Source of the DNA: Desnuesiella massiliensis
GTDB taxonomy: Bacteria; Bacillota; Clostridia; Clostridiales; Clostridiaceae
Assembly: GCF_001403615.1 (NCBI RefSeq)
Contig: NZ_LN879457.1
Coordinates: 1,524,910-1,588,909, forward strand
Reading direction: 5' to 3'
DNA: 64,000 bases
This document shows, piece after piece, positions 54,528 through 62,789 of this stretch (position 1 is its first letter; the number at the start of each line of letters is the position of its first letter). The position numbers and the translations under genes were made by a program. The notes under the pieces were generated by a model. It did no database searches, was not told where the DNA came from, and worked only from the letters and a program-made list of their open reading frames with translations.

Positions 54528-54572
54528 AACAGAATCCATTCTTAGCCCAACATTCTAAGAATGGATTCTGTT
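54528..54572 (+). terminator. strong intrinsic terminator
   Basis: A perfect 18-base stem (54528-54545 with 54555-54572), 9-base loop and TTTATTGTTT after it. It ends the glyoxalase/MBL operon. Confidence 0.85.
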
Positions 54573-54581
54573 TATTGTTTA

Positions 54582-54719
54582 AGGCATCTCCAAAAAAATA
54601 ACTAGTCAGTCTACTCGTCTATTTTGCGTAATACTGCATCCACTATTAATGGAACCTGTGTCCTTCTCTTACGCAAAATATACGACCCATCTTTGACTAG
54701 TTATTTTTTTACCATGCCT
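54582..54719. repeat. nested inverted-repeat element, 138 bases
   Basis: Three matching arm pairs are nested: AGGCAT/ATGCCT at the ends (54582-54587, 54714-54719), a perfect 17-base pair (54592-54608, 54694-54710), and a perfect 12-base pair (54620-54631, 54669-54680). Internal loops of similar size separate them and a 37-base apex is left. It lies between convergent genes. It could be a MITE-like repeat, a structured RNA, or an elaborate terminator for the DUF2156 gene. Confidence 0.75.
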
Positions 54720-54721
54720 AA

Positions 54722-55615
54722 TTATACATTTACACAATATTTCTCTTCAAGTTTTATTGGATGATAGGACTTTTTGGCTTTTCTTAAGCCTTCAATGCCT
54801 AGATCTTGCTCTCTATTAATATATTTTACTTCGCTGAAATATCTTTCTACAAAGGTCTTATTTGTGAAGGTATATATTCCATTTATATCTCCTATACCTT
54901 TTTCAATATGAACTATAGCCATGTCATCACTGACACATTCACCAATAGTAAAAGAAGAGATTTTATTATCAACATAAACTGCCATACCTTTTAAATTCAG
55001 CTTGTCAGCATAATTTAAAATTTCTTTTATGCCTTCTAATTCATAAGTTAGATAACTATAACCAGTATTGTTTTCATCATGCCATTTTTGTGCTATTTTA
55101 ATACAGTCTTTTTTTACTCCAGGCTCTGAAAAATCTTTTACAACATAATTATAATTCTTTACAAAATAATTATAATGATTTTTCTTACCGTGGAGTTTTT
55201 TACCAGATAAACTTATAAGCTTTTCACTTGAATATATATAATCAAAATTATCTATATCTTCTTTTATACAGGCCTTATCACCATATATATCCTTAAGATC
55301 CTCTATAAAGGACTTTTCTACATCCTTAAAAAGATATTCCATATCATTTTCTTTTTTATATTCTTTTAATGTTTCAATCACTTTTTTTAAGTTTTCTTTA
55401 TTATATCCCACAGGCTGCATAAAGTGATATTTGCCTTTAAAATCTCTCTTTTTCATTATAAGCACATTTTCATATATAGCATATTGAATGTCACAGCCTT
55501 TTCTCCATATAAGTAAATTAGTAAAAGAATATTCGCTAGTAGCAAAGTTATAATCACATAAATACTTATCTAGCATATGTTTATCTTCAATAGTTATAGG
55601 TTTAAATGTCAGCAT
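54722..55615 (-). CDS. DUF2156 family protein (LPG-synthase C-terminal-like)
   Basis: A 297-residue soluble protein. LSGKKLHGKKNHYNYFVKNY is the hallmark segment of DUF2156, a double GNAT-like fold related to the catalytic part of lysylphosphatidylglycerol synthases and Fem transferases. Other matches: TSEYSFTNLLIWR near the N-terminus and YINREQDLGIEGLRKAKKSYHP at the C-terminus. An aminoacyl or acyl transfer role is inferred only. AAGGAG precedes ATG at 55615. The stop lies at the edge of the nested repeat. Confidence 0.87.
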   Translation of the reverse strand: MLTFKPITIEDKHMLDKYLCDYNFATSEYSFTNLLIWRKGCDIQYAIYENVLIMKKRDFKGKYHFMQPVGYNKENLKKVIETLKEYKKENDMEYLFKDVEKSFIEDLKDIYGDKACIKEDIDNFDYIYSSEKLISLSGKKLHGKKNHYNYFVKNYNYVVKDFSEPGVKKDCIKIAQKWHDENNTGYSYLTYELEGIKEILNYADKLNLKGMAVYVDNKISSFTIGECVSDDMAIVHIEKGIGDINGIYTFTNKTFVERYFSEVKYINREQDLGIEGLRKAKKSYHPIKLEEKYCVNV

Positions 55616-55630
55616 AAGAAAGCTCCTTAT

Positions 55631-56194
55631 CTAAATTAAATTGTATGTATTATCCTGCCACTCTTTACGTAGAATGCCATATAGATACATATCATGTCTT
55701 TTTCCATCTCTATGAATAAATTCTCTGTAAACTCCTTCTCTTTTAAAGCCTAGTCTTTCATAAAGTGCTATGGCGGGTTTATTATAAGATAAGACATTAA
55801 GCTGAATTCTATGAAGATTTAGTTCTTGAAATCCAAATTCCATGGTAAGTGCTAAGGCTTCCCTCCCTACACCTTTTCCTCTAAAATCAGCATCGCCTAT
55901 TCCTATATATACCCATGCTGTACCATTATTCCACAATATATTTTCAAACCCTGTTACCCCTATAAGCTTATCTTCTTCTATAGTCTTTACAGCAAACAAG
56001 TATTTGTCATCTGATTTTCTTGTATCTGATAACATTTCTTGAAGCTGTATTTCAGATTTAGGAAATGCGGAAACAACATCATAAAGCCTAAGAAAGCTTG
56101 TGTCATTATACCAGGCTTCAAAAGTAGTTAAGTATTCCTCTTTAAAAGAAGTTAACTTTACCCTCTCACCTACAAGCAATCTGTTTATTAACAT
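55631..56194 (-). CDS. GNAT family acetyltransferase, RimJ/RimL type
   Basis: A 187-residue N-acetyltransferase. MLINRLLVGERVKLTSFKEE is a typical start; the acetyl-CoA loop is ADFRGKGVGREALALTMEF and LNHRIQL-like sequence (LNLHRIQLNVLSYNKPAIALYERLGFKREG) follows. Upstream codons to 56239 are open, but AAAGGAG points to ATG at 56194. The acceptor is unknown; this subgroup includes ribosomal-protein and spermidine acetyltransferases. It precedes the DUF2156 gene by 15 bases, so the two are probably one operon. Confidence 0.88.
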   Translation of the reverse strand: MLINRLLVGERVKLTSFKEEYLTTFEAWYNDTSFLRLYDVVSAFPKSEIQLQEMLSDTRKSDDKYLFAVKTIEEDKLIGVTGFENILWNNGTAWVYIGIGDADFRGKGVGREALALTMEFGFQELNLHRIQLNVLSYNKPAIALYERLGFKREGVYREFIHRDGKRHDMYLYGILRKEWQDNTYNLI

Positions 56195-56312
56195 TCCGTT
56201 ATCCACTCCTTTATACCCTTTCATATAAAAACATTGCATAATCGGGTTTTTCCGATATATAAATCATATTGCTTTATCCTATAATTGTCAAGCACCTACT
56301 TTAGTTAGTAAA

Positions 56313-56340
56313 TTGACATATTTTTAAAAAAAGATAAAAT
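56313..56340 (+). promoter_or_regulatory. promoter of the ArsR gene, possibly leaderless
   Basis: TTGACA (56313-56318), 16 bases and TAAAAT (56335-56340). The predicted transcription start falls at or within a base or two of the ATG at 56347, and no ribosome binding site exists before that ATG, so the mRNA may be leaderless. Confidence 0.55.
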
Positions 56341-56346
56341 AAAAAT

Positions 56347-56658
56347 ATGGATAAGGTTAAAATTTTTAAAGCATTAGCAAACGAAACCCGATTAAATATA
56401 CTACATTGGTTAAAAGAACCGGATATTAATTTCCCACAACAATCTCACTGCCTTAAAACCAATGATTTTCATAAAGGAGTGTGTGTGGGAAGCATCCGAG
56501 AGAAAGCTGGTTTATGTCAATCTACCACCTCCGAGTTTTTGTGTCTGCTTGAACAAGCTGGCCTACTTGAGTCTAAAAAAATCGGTCAGTGGACCTATTT
56601 TCGAAGGAACGAGAAAGTGATTGAAGAACTGGCAACATGGATTGGAAAGGAGTTATAA
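56347..56658 (+). CDS. ArsR family transcriptional regulator
   Basis: A 103-residue winged-helix protein: KIFKALANETRLNILHWLKEPD, then GVCVGSIREKAGLCQSTTSEFLCLLEQAGLLESKKIGQWTYFRRNEK. The recognition helix and QSTxS-x-x-LxxLxxAGL pattern are ArsR-like. Two cysteines (in CLKTND and GVCVGS) might sense metal or redox. Its codon use looks more GC-rich than the neighbours, which suggests transfer. No obvious target gene lies beside it; a divergent GNAT gene starts at 56194. It has its own promoter and terminator. Confidence 0.87.
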   Translation: MDKVKIFKALANETRLNILHWLKEPDINFPQQSHCLKTNDFHKGVCVGSIREKAGLCQSTTSEFLCLLEQAGLLESKKIGQWTYFRRNEKVIEELATWIGKEL

Positions 56659-56663
56659 ATAAA

Positions 56664-56713
56664 AAAGAGGCTATCTAAAGGGTAAATGAATTTATCTTTT
56701 AGATAGCCTCTTT
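56664..56713 (+). terminator. terminator of the ArsR gene
   Basis: A perfect 16-base stem (56664-56679 with 56698-56713) directly after the stop codon, with A-run before it. It may also act for the convergent cupin gene. Confidence 0.8.
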
Positions 56714-56793
56714 ACTTATATATTTAAAGAAGCTAGACCAGTCATCATTTAATCCTCTTGTATGAATTATTATACTTATATTTCTTTTTTAAA

Positions 56794-57252
56794 TTATTTA
56801 TTTGGCTCAGAATCCCAGGTGCTTAATTTACTATTTCCATGAAAAACAAGATTTTCATCACTTAAATAGTATACATCTTCATCTGGATAGTATGCTATGT
56901 CACCATATTCTTTAGTGCCAACGTCAAGTATCTCTAAAACATCATCTCCAGTATTTATAAATTGATGCGCTATGCCTTTTCCTGCAGGCTTAGCAACGAA
57001 GTCCCCTTTCTTTATTAGATGTTCTTCCCCATCAATTCTCAAGGTTCCATACCCACTAAGAATTATGAAAAACTCTTCTTGTTTTGTATGACTGTGATAT
57101 TTAGCACTTTTAGACCCTGGTAATATTCTGTCAATATTTATATAAACTTTATCACTGCCCGCTGCCTTACCTAAATAGGATGTATTAGCTTTTCCTAAAA
57201 AATCTATGGTGTATTCATCTGGAATGTTGTTAATATTTAATATATTAACCAT
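56794..57252 (-). CDS. cupin domain protein
   Basis: A 152-residue single-domain cupin. The metal motif appears as KYHSHTKQEEFFIILSG (H-x-H with E), and GKGIAHQFINTGDDVLEILDVG supplies the last His. Such proteins are sugar isomerases, dioxygenases or sensors; nothing here decides. It starts MVNILNINNIPDEYTIDFLG and uses AAAGGAGAGG before ATG at 57252. It is monocistronic. Confidence 0.85.
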   Translation of the reverse strand: MVNILNINNIPDEYTIDFLGKANTSYLGKAAGSDKVYINIDRILPGSKSAKYHSHTKQEEFFIILSGYGTLRIDGEEHLIKKGDFVAKPAGKGIAHQFINTGDDVLEILDVGTKEYGDIAYYPDEDVYYLSDENLVFHGNSKLSTWDSEPNK

Positions 57253-57400
57253 ATTTTAAAACCTCTCCTTTGCAAACATTTGTTCTTATCAATTATATCA
57301 AATATACATTTGCATGCCAATATAAATATATAAGTACTATGTCAAGAAAAGTTTAAATTGTTGTCACAAACTTATCCTATAATATGGGCTAAAGTCTTAG

Positions 57401-57541
57401 CTAAGCATTTATATAGAAACTTATTCTGTCGAAGGAAGATATAATGATGCATTAAACAAATTAGTTAATGATGATGTTATTACTCAGGCACAGGCGGATG
57501 CTGTCATGCAAAAGATAAGAGGAAATTTCAATCGTCAATGA
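57401..57541 (+). pseudogene. 3' remnant of a secreted helical-repeat protein gene
   Basis: An open stretch without a start codon encodes YIETYSVEGRYNDALNKLVN followed by DDVITQAQADAVMQKIRGNFNRQ and a stop. The LVNDDVITQAQADAV unit matches the repeats of the secreted protein at 33938 (for example LVDEGTITKDQADAM). Upstream there is a stop at 57398 and no signal peptide, so this looks like the truncated end of a related gene. Confidence 0.55.
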
Positions 57542-57619
57542 TAAATCTGCTATGAAAATAGCACAGAATCCACGAAATGCATATACTATAAAATAGAAAA
57601 ATATGTGGAGGAGTAAAAA

Positions 57620-58108
57620 GTGGAACTTTTTCAATCTTTTCATGGCACAATCATCAAAATTGATGATTTTTGGGTAAGTACTTCAGGACCAACAGGATGT
57701 AATAAAATAATGTCTGTACAAATCCAAGATGGCAGTATAGTAAATTTCGTAGTAACCCCCTTTACTTACTTTGTAGACCATGTAATGATGGCAGTAGGAG
57801 ATAGGGTAACTGGATTTTATGATGCAAATGCACCAACTCCCTTAATCTTTCCGCCACAATTACAAGCAATTGTTATGGCAAGAGATACTCCAAATCAAAA
57901 TGTGAAAGTAGACTATTTTAATAGGCAACTGATAAGCAGTGATGGTAGTTTAAAATTAAACATTGCTCCACGTACTCAAATAGTACTAGAAAACGGGCAA
58001 GCCTTTACTGGAAGTCTTGAAAATCGAAATTTAATTGTTATATATGGCGCTACAACAAAGAGCATACCAGCTCAAACCACACCATATAGAATTGTTGTTA
58101 TGTGCTAG
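57620..58108 (+). CDS. conserved clostridial protein of unknown function
   Basis: A 162-residue protein. It begins MELFQSFHGTIIKIDDFWVS and contains CNKIMSVQIQDGSIVNFVVTPFTYFVDH, GDRVTGFYDANAPTPLIFPPQLQAIVM and a C-terminal LNIAPRTQIVLENGQAFTG-IYG-T-SIP-TTPY region. I recall similar proteins in clostridia and related spore formers but no named family. Predicted to be all beta with an OB-like first half, cytoplasmic, no signal peptide. The start is GTG at 57620 with GGAGGAG six bases upstream. Confidence 0.8.
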   Translation: MELFQSFHGTIIKIDDFWVSTSGPTGCNKIMSVQIQDGSIVNFVVTPFTYFVDHVMMAVGDRVTGFYDANAPTPLIFPPQLQAIVMARDTPNQNVKVDYFNRQLISSDGSLKLNIAPRTQIVLENGQAFTGSLENRNLIVIYGATTKSIPAQTTPYRIVVMC

Positions 58109-58123
58109 AAAACATTGAATTAA

Positions 58124-58166
58124 GGAACATCCATAGATTTACATAAATCAACTCTATGAATGTTCC
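58124..58166 (+). terminator. terminator sharing sequence with the PTS terminator
   Basis: Arms 58124-58137 and 58153-58166 pair with one mismatch, followed by CTTCTTTT. The left arm GGAACATCCATAGATTTA is identical over 18 bases to that at 33764, so both belong to one dispersed hairpin family. Confidence 0.75.
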
Positions 58167-58258
58167 CTTCTTTTAACAAAGTTTACATTTTTATAGGGAG
58201 GCCATTTAGTCATAATATATTGATTATATTTATGGTATAATATATTAGGGTGATATTT

Positions 58259-58933
58259 ATGCAAATATTAAAGAATGACTGGCAAAATTTATTAGAGAAT
58301 GAATTTAAAAAGGATTATTACTTAAAGCTTAGAAAGTTTTTAATAAATGAATATAGAACAAAAACTATATATCCAGATATGTATGATATATTTAACGCTC
58401 TACACTATACACAGTATAAGGATGTAAAAGTAGTTATATTAGGTCAGGATCCATATCATGGTCCTAATCAGGCACATGGTTTGAGTTTTTCTGTAAAGCC
58501 TGGTGTACCATCTCCACCTTCTCTTATGAATATATATAAAGAGCTCAACAGTGATTTAGGCTGTTATATTCCCAATAATGGTTACTTAAAAAAATGGGCC
58601 GATCAAGGAGTTATGCTGCTCAATACTGTATTAACCGTTAGAGCTGGCGAAGCAAATTCTCATAAAAACATAGGCTGGGAATACTTTACTGACAGCGTAA
58701 TTAGCTTATTAAACTATAGGGAAGATCCTATCGTTTTTATATTATGGGGTAGCAATGCTCAATCAAAGCTTAGTATAATAAATAATTCAAAACATTACAT
58801 AATAAAATCTCCTCATCCAAGCCCGCTATCTGCCCATAGAGGCTTCTTAGGAAGCAAGCCATTTTCTAAGGTTAATAAATTTCTTACATCCATAGGCAAG
58901 GAGCCTATTGATTGGCAAATTGAAAATCTTTAA
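58259..58933 (+). CDS. ung: uracil-DNA glycosylase
   Basis: A family 1 uracil-DNA glycosylase of about 224 residues, which removes uracil from DNA at the first step of base excision repair. Motifs: VVILGQDPYHGPNQAHGLSFSV with the catalytic Asp and water-activating His, LLNTVLTVRAGEANSH, and the minor-groove loop SPHPSPLSAHRG. It is full length. AGGGTG lies before ATG at 58259; a GTG nine bases earlier falls inside that site. It is monocistronic. Confidence 0.95.
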   Translation: MQILKNDWQNLLENEFKKDYYLKLRKFLINEYRTKTIYPDMYDIFNALHYTQYKDVKVVILGQDPYHGPNQAHGLSFSVKPGVPSPPSLMNIYKELNSDLGCYIPNNGYLKKWADQGVMLLNTVLTVRAGEANSHKNIGWEYFTDSVISLLNYREDPIVFILWGSNAQSKLSIINNSKHYIIKSPHPSPLSAHRGFLGSKPFSKVNKFLTSIGKEPIDWQIENL

Positions 58934-59081
58934 ACAACATAGAAACTGCTAATATTCATGCCCTTAACCAACCTAAAAATAACCGAGGAATATCTTTGGA
59001 TGACCTAATAGAGAATTAAAAGAATAAGACAACTATAGATAAGCGGTATCCATAACTATTATAATACAGACTTTTTTAAAA

Positions 59082-59104
59082 GGAAGCACTATACAAATGC
59101 TTCC
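59082..59104 (-). terminator. terminator of the NAD-salvage operon
   Basis: GGAAGCA (59082-59088) pairs with TGCTTCC (59098-59104) around a 9-base loop, with a T-run after it on the minus strand. It lies 45 bases beyond the nadE stop. Upstream, 58934-59075 holds a short open stretch ending RGISLDDLIEN with no start that I trust. Confidence 0.7.
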
Positions 59105-59148
59105 CTTAGTCATAGATATATTAAAAAATAACCAGTGAACTTCTTATC

Positions 59149-59892
59149 TTATAGCTGCTCATACTTTAGTGGCAAGCTGCTCTTGTGTTTATTATACTCA
59201 TTCTTCAACTTAATTTTCTCATCTATTTCTTTATCACCACAGCTCCCATTTTCTATATATTCATTAATTTGTTTATAGGAAAAGCCTAGCTTTTCCTCAT
59301 CAGATTGCCCACTTAACCCATCACTTGGAGTTTTATGAACCAATTCATAAGGTAATCCTAAAGCCTCTCCTACTGCCATAACCTCTTCAGTAGTTAGGTC
59401 TCCTATAGGGTTAAAGTCAAAAGCATTATCCCCCCATTTTGTTGTATATCCTACAAAGCCTTCTGACTTATTTCCCGTACCACATACTCTATAGTGCATA
59501 TTAGCTCCAAGTGCATACAAGGTAGTCATTCGGAGCCTCGGAGGAATATTGATTTTAGCATCAATGGATAAACTGTTCTCTTGAATACTCTCTAATAATC
59601 CATTGTATGCTTTTTCTATATTAACTATTTTATAATCAATTCCAAGAATGTCTACAACCCTTAAGCTGTCGTCTATATCCTTCTGAATACCATTTGGCAT
59701 TAAGACACCAAATACTCTTTCTTTTCCTAAGGCTTCAACTAATAACTTGGCCGCTACCGAACTATCCTTTCCACCACTAATTCCAATAATAGCGCCCTTA
59801 GCGTTAGGTTGGGCTTTAAAATATTCTCTAATCCAATTTATAATATTTTTACATACCATGTCTCCGTTGAAATCTTTTCTCATGCTCTGCAC
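59149..59892 (-). CDS. nadE: ammonia-dependent NAD synthetase
   Basis: A 247-residue NadE that amidates nicotinate adenine dinucleotide to NAD with ATP. The PP-loop GAIIGISGGKDSSVAAKLLVE is clear, along with CGTGNKSEGFVGYTTKWGDNAFDFNPIGDLTTEEV and TPSDGLSGQSDEEKLGFSY. The size fits the ammonia-using form without a glutaminase domain. AAGGAGG precedes ATG at 59892. It is the last gene of the NAD-salvage operon and completes the deamidated route. Confidence 0.95.
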   Translation of the reverse strand: MQSMRKDFNGDMVCKNIINWIREYFKAQPNAKGAIIGISGGKDSSVAAKLLVEALGKERVFGVLMPNGIQKDIDDSLRVVDILGIDYKIVNIEKAYNGLLESIQENSLSIDAKINIPPRLRMTTLYALGANMHYRVCGTGNKSEGFVGYTTKWGDNAFDFNPIGDLTTEEVMAVGEALGLPYELVHKTPSDGLSGQSDEEKLGFSYKQINEYIENGSCGDKEIDEKIKLKNEYNKHKSSLPLKYEQL

Positions 59893-59938
59893 CTCCTTGA
59901 AATTTAAAAATAATTTCTTATATTATCCTAAAATGTTA

Positions 59939-61408
59939 TTAGAAGCTACCATGCAATCTATCTCTTACTTCAGATAGCGAATAATCTTTTATAAGTTTAC
60001 CATCCTTAAATACAATCTCTAACAGATTATCCTTGCATTCTGCCTGCTCCCTTAAGGTTAGTTCATCTTTATATAAAATATCCTGTCCCTCTCTATATAC
60101 ATAACACATTCCCTTTTGCGACTTTTTAAAGTTATCTTTATCCGTTTTAGGAGCCTTGAAGATAAACTTTTCTTCACCATCTATTACTGCATGAGTAGCC
60201 TTTAAGGCAAATCCAAAAGTATCTCTAGTATTATATTGGTAGGTGTATGAACCTATACCAAACACACAGTTATTTACTGCAAAACCCTTTTCCTCTAACC
60301 CCTTACAAATCTCTTCACATCTTTCCACGGTTATACTATCTCCGTAAATCGTTCCTATTTTACTATTTAAAACCTTATATCCTTTTGAATTGATTTCCCC
60401 GCCAAATATATCCCACAGTAATTCAACAGTCCCCTTATATTCCTCACTATCTTTTGCTGCATTCTTATCTCCACAAATTATTTTTACTGGATCTCCACTG
60501 TCGCCTCTAATAACAATCTTTCCATCTCTATTTATAATATCTTCTTTCAACCTTGGAAGTATATCTGTTATAACATTCCAATAATCATAGGTGTCAGATA
60601 CTATGCTCAAAACTCCACTTGGAAATACTTCAGTGATCAATCTCTTGTAGGCTGAAAACTCATCTTCTCCATAACTGCACATTACACTGTGTTCTGTAGA
60701 AGGTGTTCCTAGTCCAACTATTTCCTCTTCTATATTGCAATTATAATATTCCTCTAAATAGCTAATTGCAGGTATAGTTGCGGTTCCTAGAAATGAAAGC
60801 AGGTGTGCTGCACCACTAAGTTCTGCACTTTCCACAGAGCTAAAACCTCTCATACTAAAATCTCCACAAGCTTTTCTTATATCCCCATTTTCTACAGTAA
60901 GATTAAAATACTTTTCTATTATTTCCCTGTACCTATATGCAATAGTAGCACTTGTCATTGGCTGCCATATATTACAGCTCATAAAGGTTTCTAAATAATT
61001 CACCAGCCAGGCAAAATCGTCCTGTGTATTAGTAATTTCAATCATTGGGGTTTTAATGTTTACTCTTGACCCCTCTGCTACAGCCTTAATTTGTATTGGC
61101 AAATATCCTAAGTGGTGCAAAGCTTCAATATGCTTTGTATCTGCTGCCATATCTCCCATAGTTTTAGAGATAATTCTTTTATACTCAGAAACCACCTTTT
61201 CCTTATCCTTTTGGAAGAAGTTTTCATTAAAGTACTGAATTAAATACTTCTTTATAAAAGGCTGTAGTCCAAACATAACAACCTTATCCATATCATCTTT
61301 TCTAGACATTCTCGGGGTCCAATAGCTTACTAATTTAGTCATTCCCGGTGCATAACACCTATGATGAATTGTTTTATAAAAATCCGTTAATAAAAATGGG
61401 TTTATCAT
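59939..61408 (-). CDS. NAMPT-fold nicotinate/nicotinamide phosphoribosyltransferase
   Basis: A 489-residue enzyme of the NadV/NAMPT type: MINPFLLTDFYKTIHHRCYA, DFSMRGFSSVESAELSGAAHL, GTPSTEHSVMCSYGEDE with the catalytic His, IVSDTYDYWNVI, VIRGDSGDPVKII and FGIGSYTYQYNTRDTFGFALK. It joins the pyridine base to PRPP. The Asp of human NAMPT in GTDT that contacts the amide is Ala here (GTATIPA), and the operon encodes a nicotinamidase and NadE, so nicotinate may be the true substrate. It overlaps the nicotinamidase gene by ATGA. I leave the symbol open between nadV and pncB. Confidence 0.88.
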   Translation of the reverse strand: MINPFLLTDFYKTIHHRCYAPGMTKLVSYWTPRMSRKDDMDKVVMFGLQPFIKKYLIQYFNENFFQKDKEKVVSEYKRIISKTMGDMAADTKHIEALHHLGYLPIQIKAVAEGSRVNIKTPMIEITNTQDDFAWLVNYLETFMSCNIWQPMTSATIAYRYREIIEKYFNLTVENGDIRKACGDFSMRGFSSVESAELSGAAHLLSFLGTATIPAISYLEEYYNCNIEEEIVGLGTPSTEHSVMCSYGEDEFSAYKRLITEVFPSGVLSIVSDTYDYWNVITDILPRLKEDIINRDGKIVIRGDSGDPVKIICGDKNAAKDSEEYKGTVELLWDIFGGEINSKGYKVLNSKIGTIYGDSITVERCEEICKGLEEKGFAVNNCVFGIGSYTYQYNTRDTFGFALKATHAVIDGEEKFIFKAPKTDKDNFKKSQKGMCYVYREGQDILYKDELTLREQAECKDNLLEIVFKDGKLIKDYSLSEVRDRLHGSF

Positions 61409-61959
61409 AATAAGTTCCCCCTATTAATTACTTTTCCCTGTAAACCTTCAATTACATCTAATGCCTTTTCATGCAAAGAGTCATCAAAGCTGGCACAAAG
61501 GCTTGCATCCACTATGATATTAGCATTTCTGTATTGAGACTGAAACAATACCATGTTGCTAATTACGCATATATTTGTAACAACCCCAACTAACTCAATT
61601 TCCTTAATGTCCTCTCCTACTTCATTAGCTATTTGAAGCATATCCTCTGGAGATATACCAAAGCCCTTTTTTTCATAATGCATTGTATTTTCTAGGTTTG
61701 AAAAATCGTTTATTTTTCCATATAGCTTATGGCCATCAGTACCTTTGATACAATGTAATACTGGTAAGTTTTTACCCTCTCTAGTTTGTAAATATTCTTC
61801 ATAATGAGTATCGTAAGTAAACAATACCTTATCACCATTTTTTAGATATTTATTAACCTTATCATATATACCTTGTTCTAAGGTTACTGCTTTTTCAAAT
61901 CCTAGCGTTCCATCTACAAAGTCCTTTTGATAATCAATAATTACTAATAGTTTTTTCAT
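61405..61959 (-). CDS. pncA: nicotinamidase-like cysteine hydrolase
   Basis: A 184-residue isochorismatase-fold hydrolase. The catalytic triad is visible as Asp in LVIIDYQKDFVDG, Lys in YEKKGFG and Cys in VVTNICVISN. Metal ligands fit nicotinamidase: DTH in FTYDTHYEEY and His in LPVLHCIKGTDG. It would convert nicotinamide to nicotinate. It lies in an NAD operon, between a PRPP-synthetase-like gene (14 bases upstream) and a phosphoribosyltransferase gene (4-base overlap). GGAGGG precedes ATG at 61959. Confidence 0.85.
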   Translation of the reverse strand: MKKLLVIIDYQKDFVDGTLGFEKAVTLEQGIYDKVNKYLKNGDKVLFTYDTHYEEYLQTREGKNLPVLHCIKGTDGHKLYGKINDFSNLENTMHYEKKGFGISPEDMLQIANEVGEDIKEIELVGVVTNICVISNMVLFQSQYRNANIIVDASLCASFDDSLHEKALDVIEGLQGKVINRGNLL

Positions 61960-61973
61960 AATAAATACCCTCC

Positions 61974-62771
61974 TTAAATTTCATACACCTTAATTTTTTC
62001 ATGGTCTTTACTTAAAATACTATTGGTTGTATATATTCCCGTTATTAAATCACTAGTTAATAGCTCACCTTGAAAAACTGTATTCTCACAATGGGTAACT
62101 ACTAGATATATTTCCATTGCCCCCATTTCCTTTAGCTTAGAAGCTGTAAGCATAAAAGTGCCGCCCTTTGAACATAAATCATCCACTATAATGGCCCTAA
62201 AGCTTTTACTTTCCACATCTCCATTAATCTCTAACTTCTTAATAAATCCTGTTTTAAAGTCTCGTTCTTTACTTGCGGTTAGAATCTTTTCATAGCCTAT
62301 TTCTTTCCCATATCTCTTGGCTGCACCTGCATCGGGATAAACTAAATATACCTCTTCTTTTCCATCATCCAATTCTTTCAAGAACTTCTCAGCTAATATT
62401 TTAGACATATTCACTACCTTAACTCTATCTAATAATGCAGTTGATACCTCTGAATGTGGCTCATAGATAGTTACACTTTCGAAGTTCAAATTATTAATTA
62501 GCTTACACAAATGCTTTAATGTAAAAACAGTCATGCCCTCGGTCCTGTCCATCCTGCTGTATGGCATATAGGGAAATATTAAATTGCATTTTATCCTTAA
62601 TTCATCTAAATGACTTTTCAAAAATATTAACTGAGTTATATCTTCATCATTCTCAAAATAAAGCCTAATCTCATTATCATCATTTCTTAACTTTAAATTT
62701 TCACTATAAATCAGAGATTCACCATTAGGAAATTTCTTAACCTCTACTCTCTCATTATTAAAATAAATCAT
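61974..62771 (-). CDS. short PRPP-synthetase-like protein
   Basis: A 265-residue member of the ribose-phosphate pyrophosphokinase family: PYMPYSRMDRTEGMTVFTLKHL near residue 70 (the PYxRxDR motif), VTIYEPHS, LVYPDAGAAKRYG, and the phosphate-binding loop IIVDDLCSKGGTF. It is about 50 residues shorter than housekeeping Prs and resembles the Prs-like proteins paired with NadV in phages and some NAD operons. It presumably makes PRPP for the next enzyme; phage relatives instead pyrophosphorylate ADP-ribose. AGGAGGGG precedes ATG at 62771. Confidence 0.82.
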   Translation of the reverse strand: MIYFNNERVEVKKFPNGESLIYSENLKLRNDDNEIRLYFENDEDITQLIFLKSHLDELRIKCNLIFPYMPYSRMDRTEGMTVFTLKHLCKLINNLNFESVTIYEPHSEVSTALLDRVKVVNMSKILAEKFLKELDDGKEEVYLVYPDAGAAKRYGKEIGYEKILTASKERDFKTGFIKKLEINGDVESKSFRAIIVDDLCSKGGTFMLTASKLKEMGAMEIYLVVTHCENTVFQGELLTSDLITGIYTTNSILSKDHEKIKVYEI

Positions 62772-62789
62772 TTTATCCCCTCCTGGTTT

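Noticed and set aside
58934..59075. Short frame after ung ending RGISLDDLIEN
   Set aside because: It has no start codon or ribosome binding site of its own and reads in from the ung gene in another frame. It may be an antitoxin-like remnant, but evidence is too thin.
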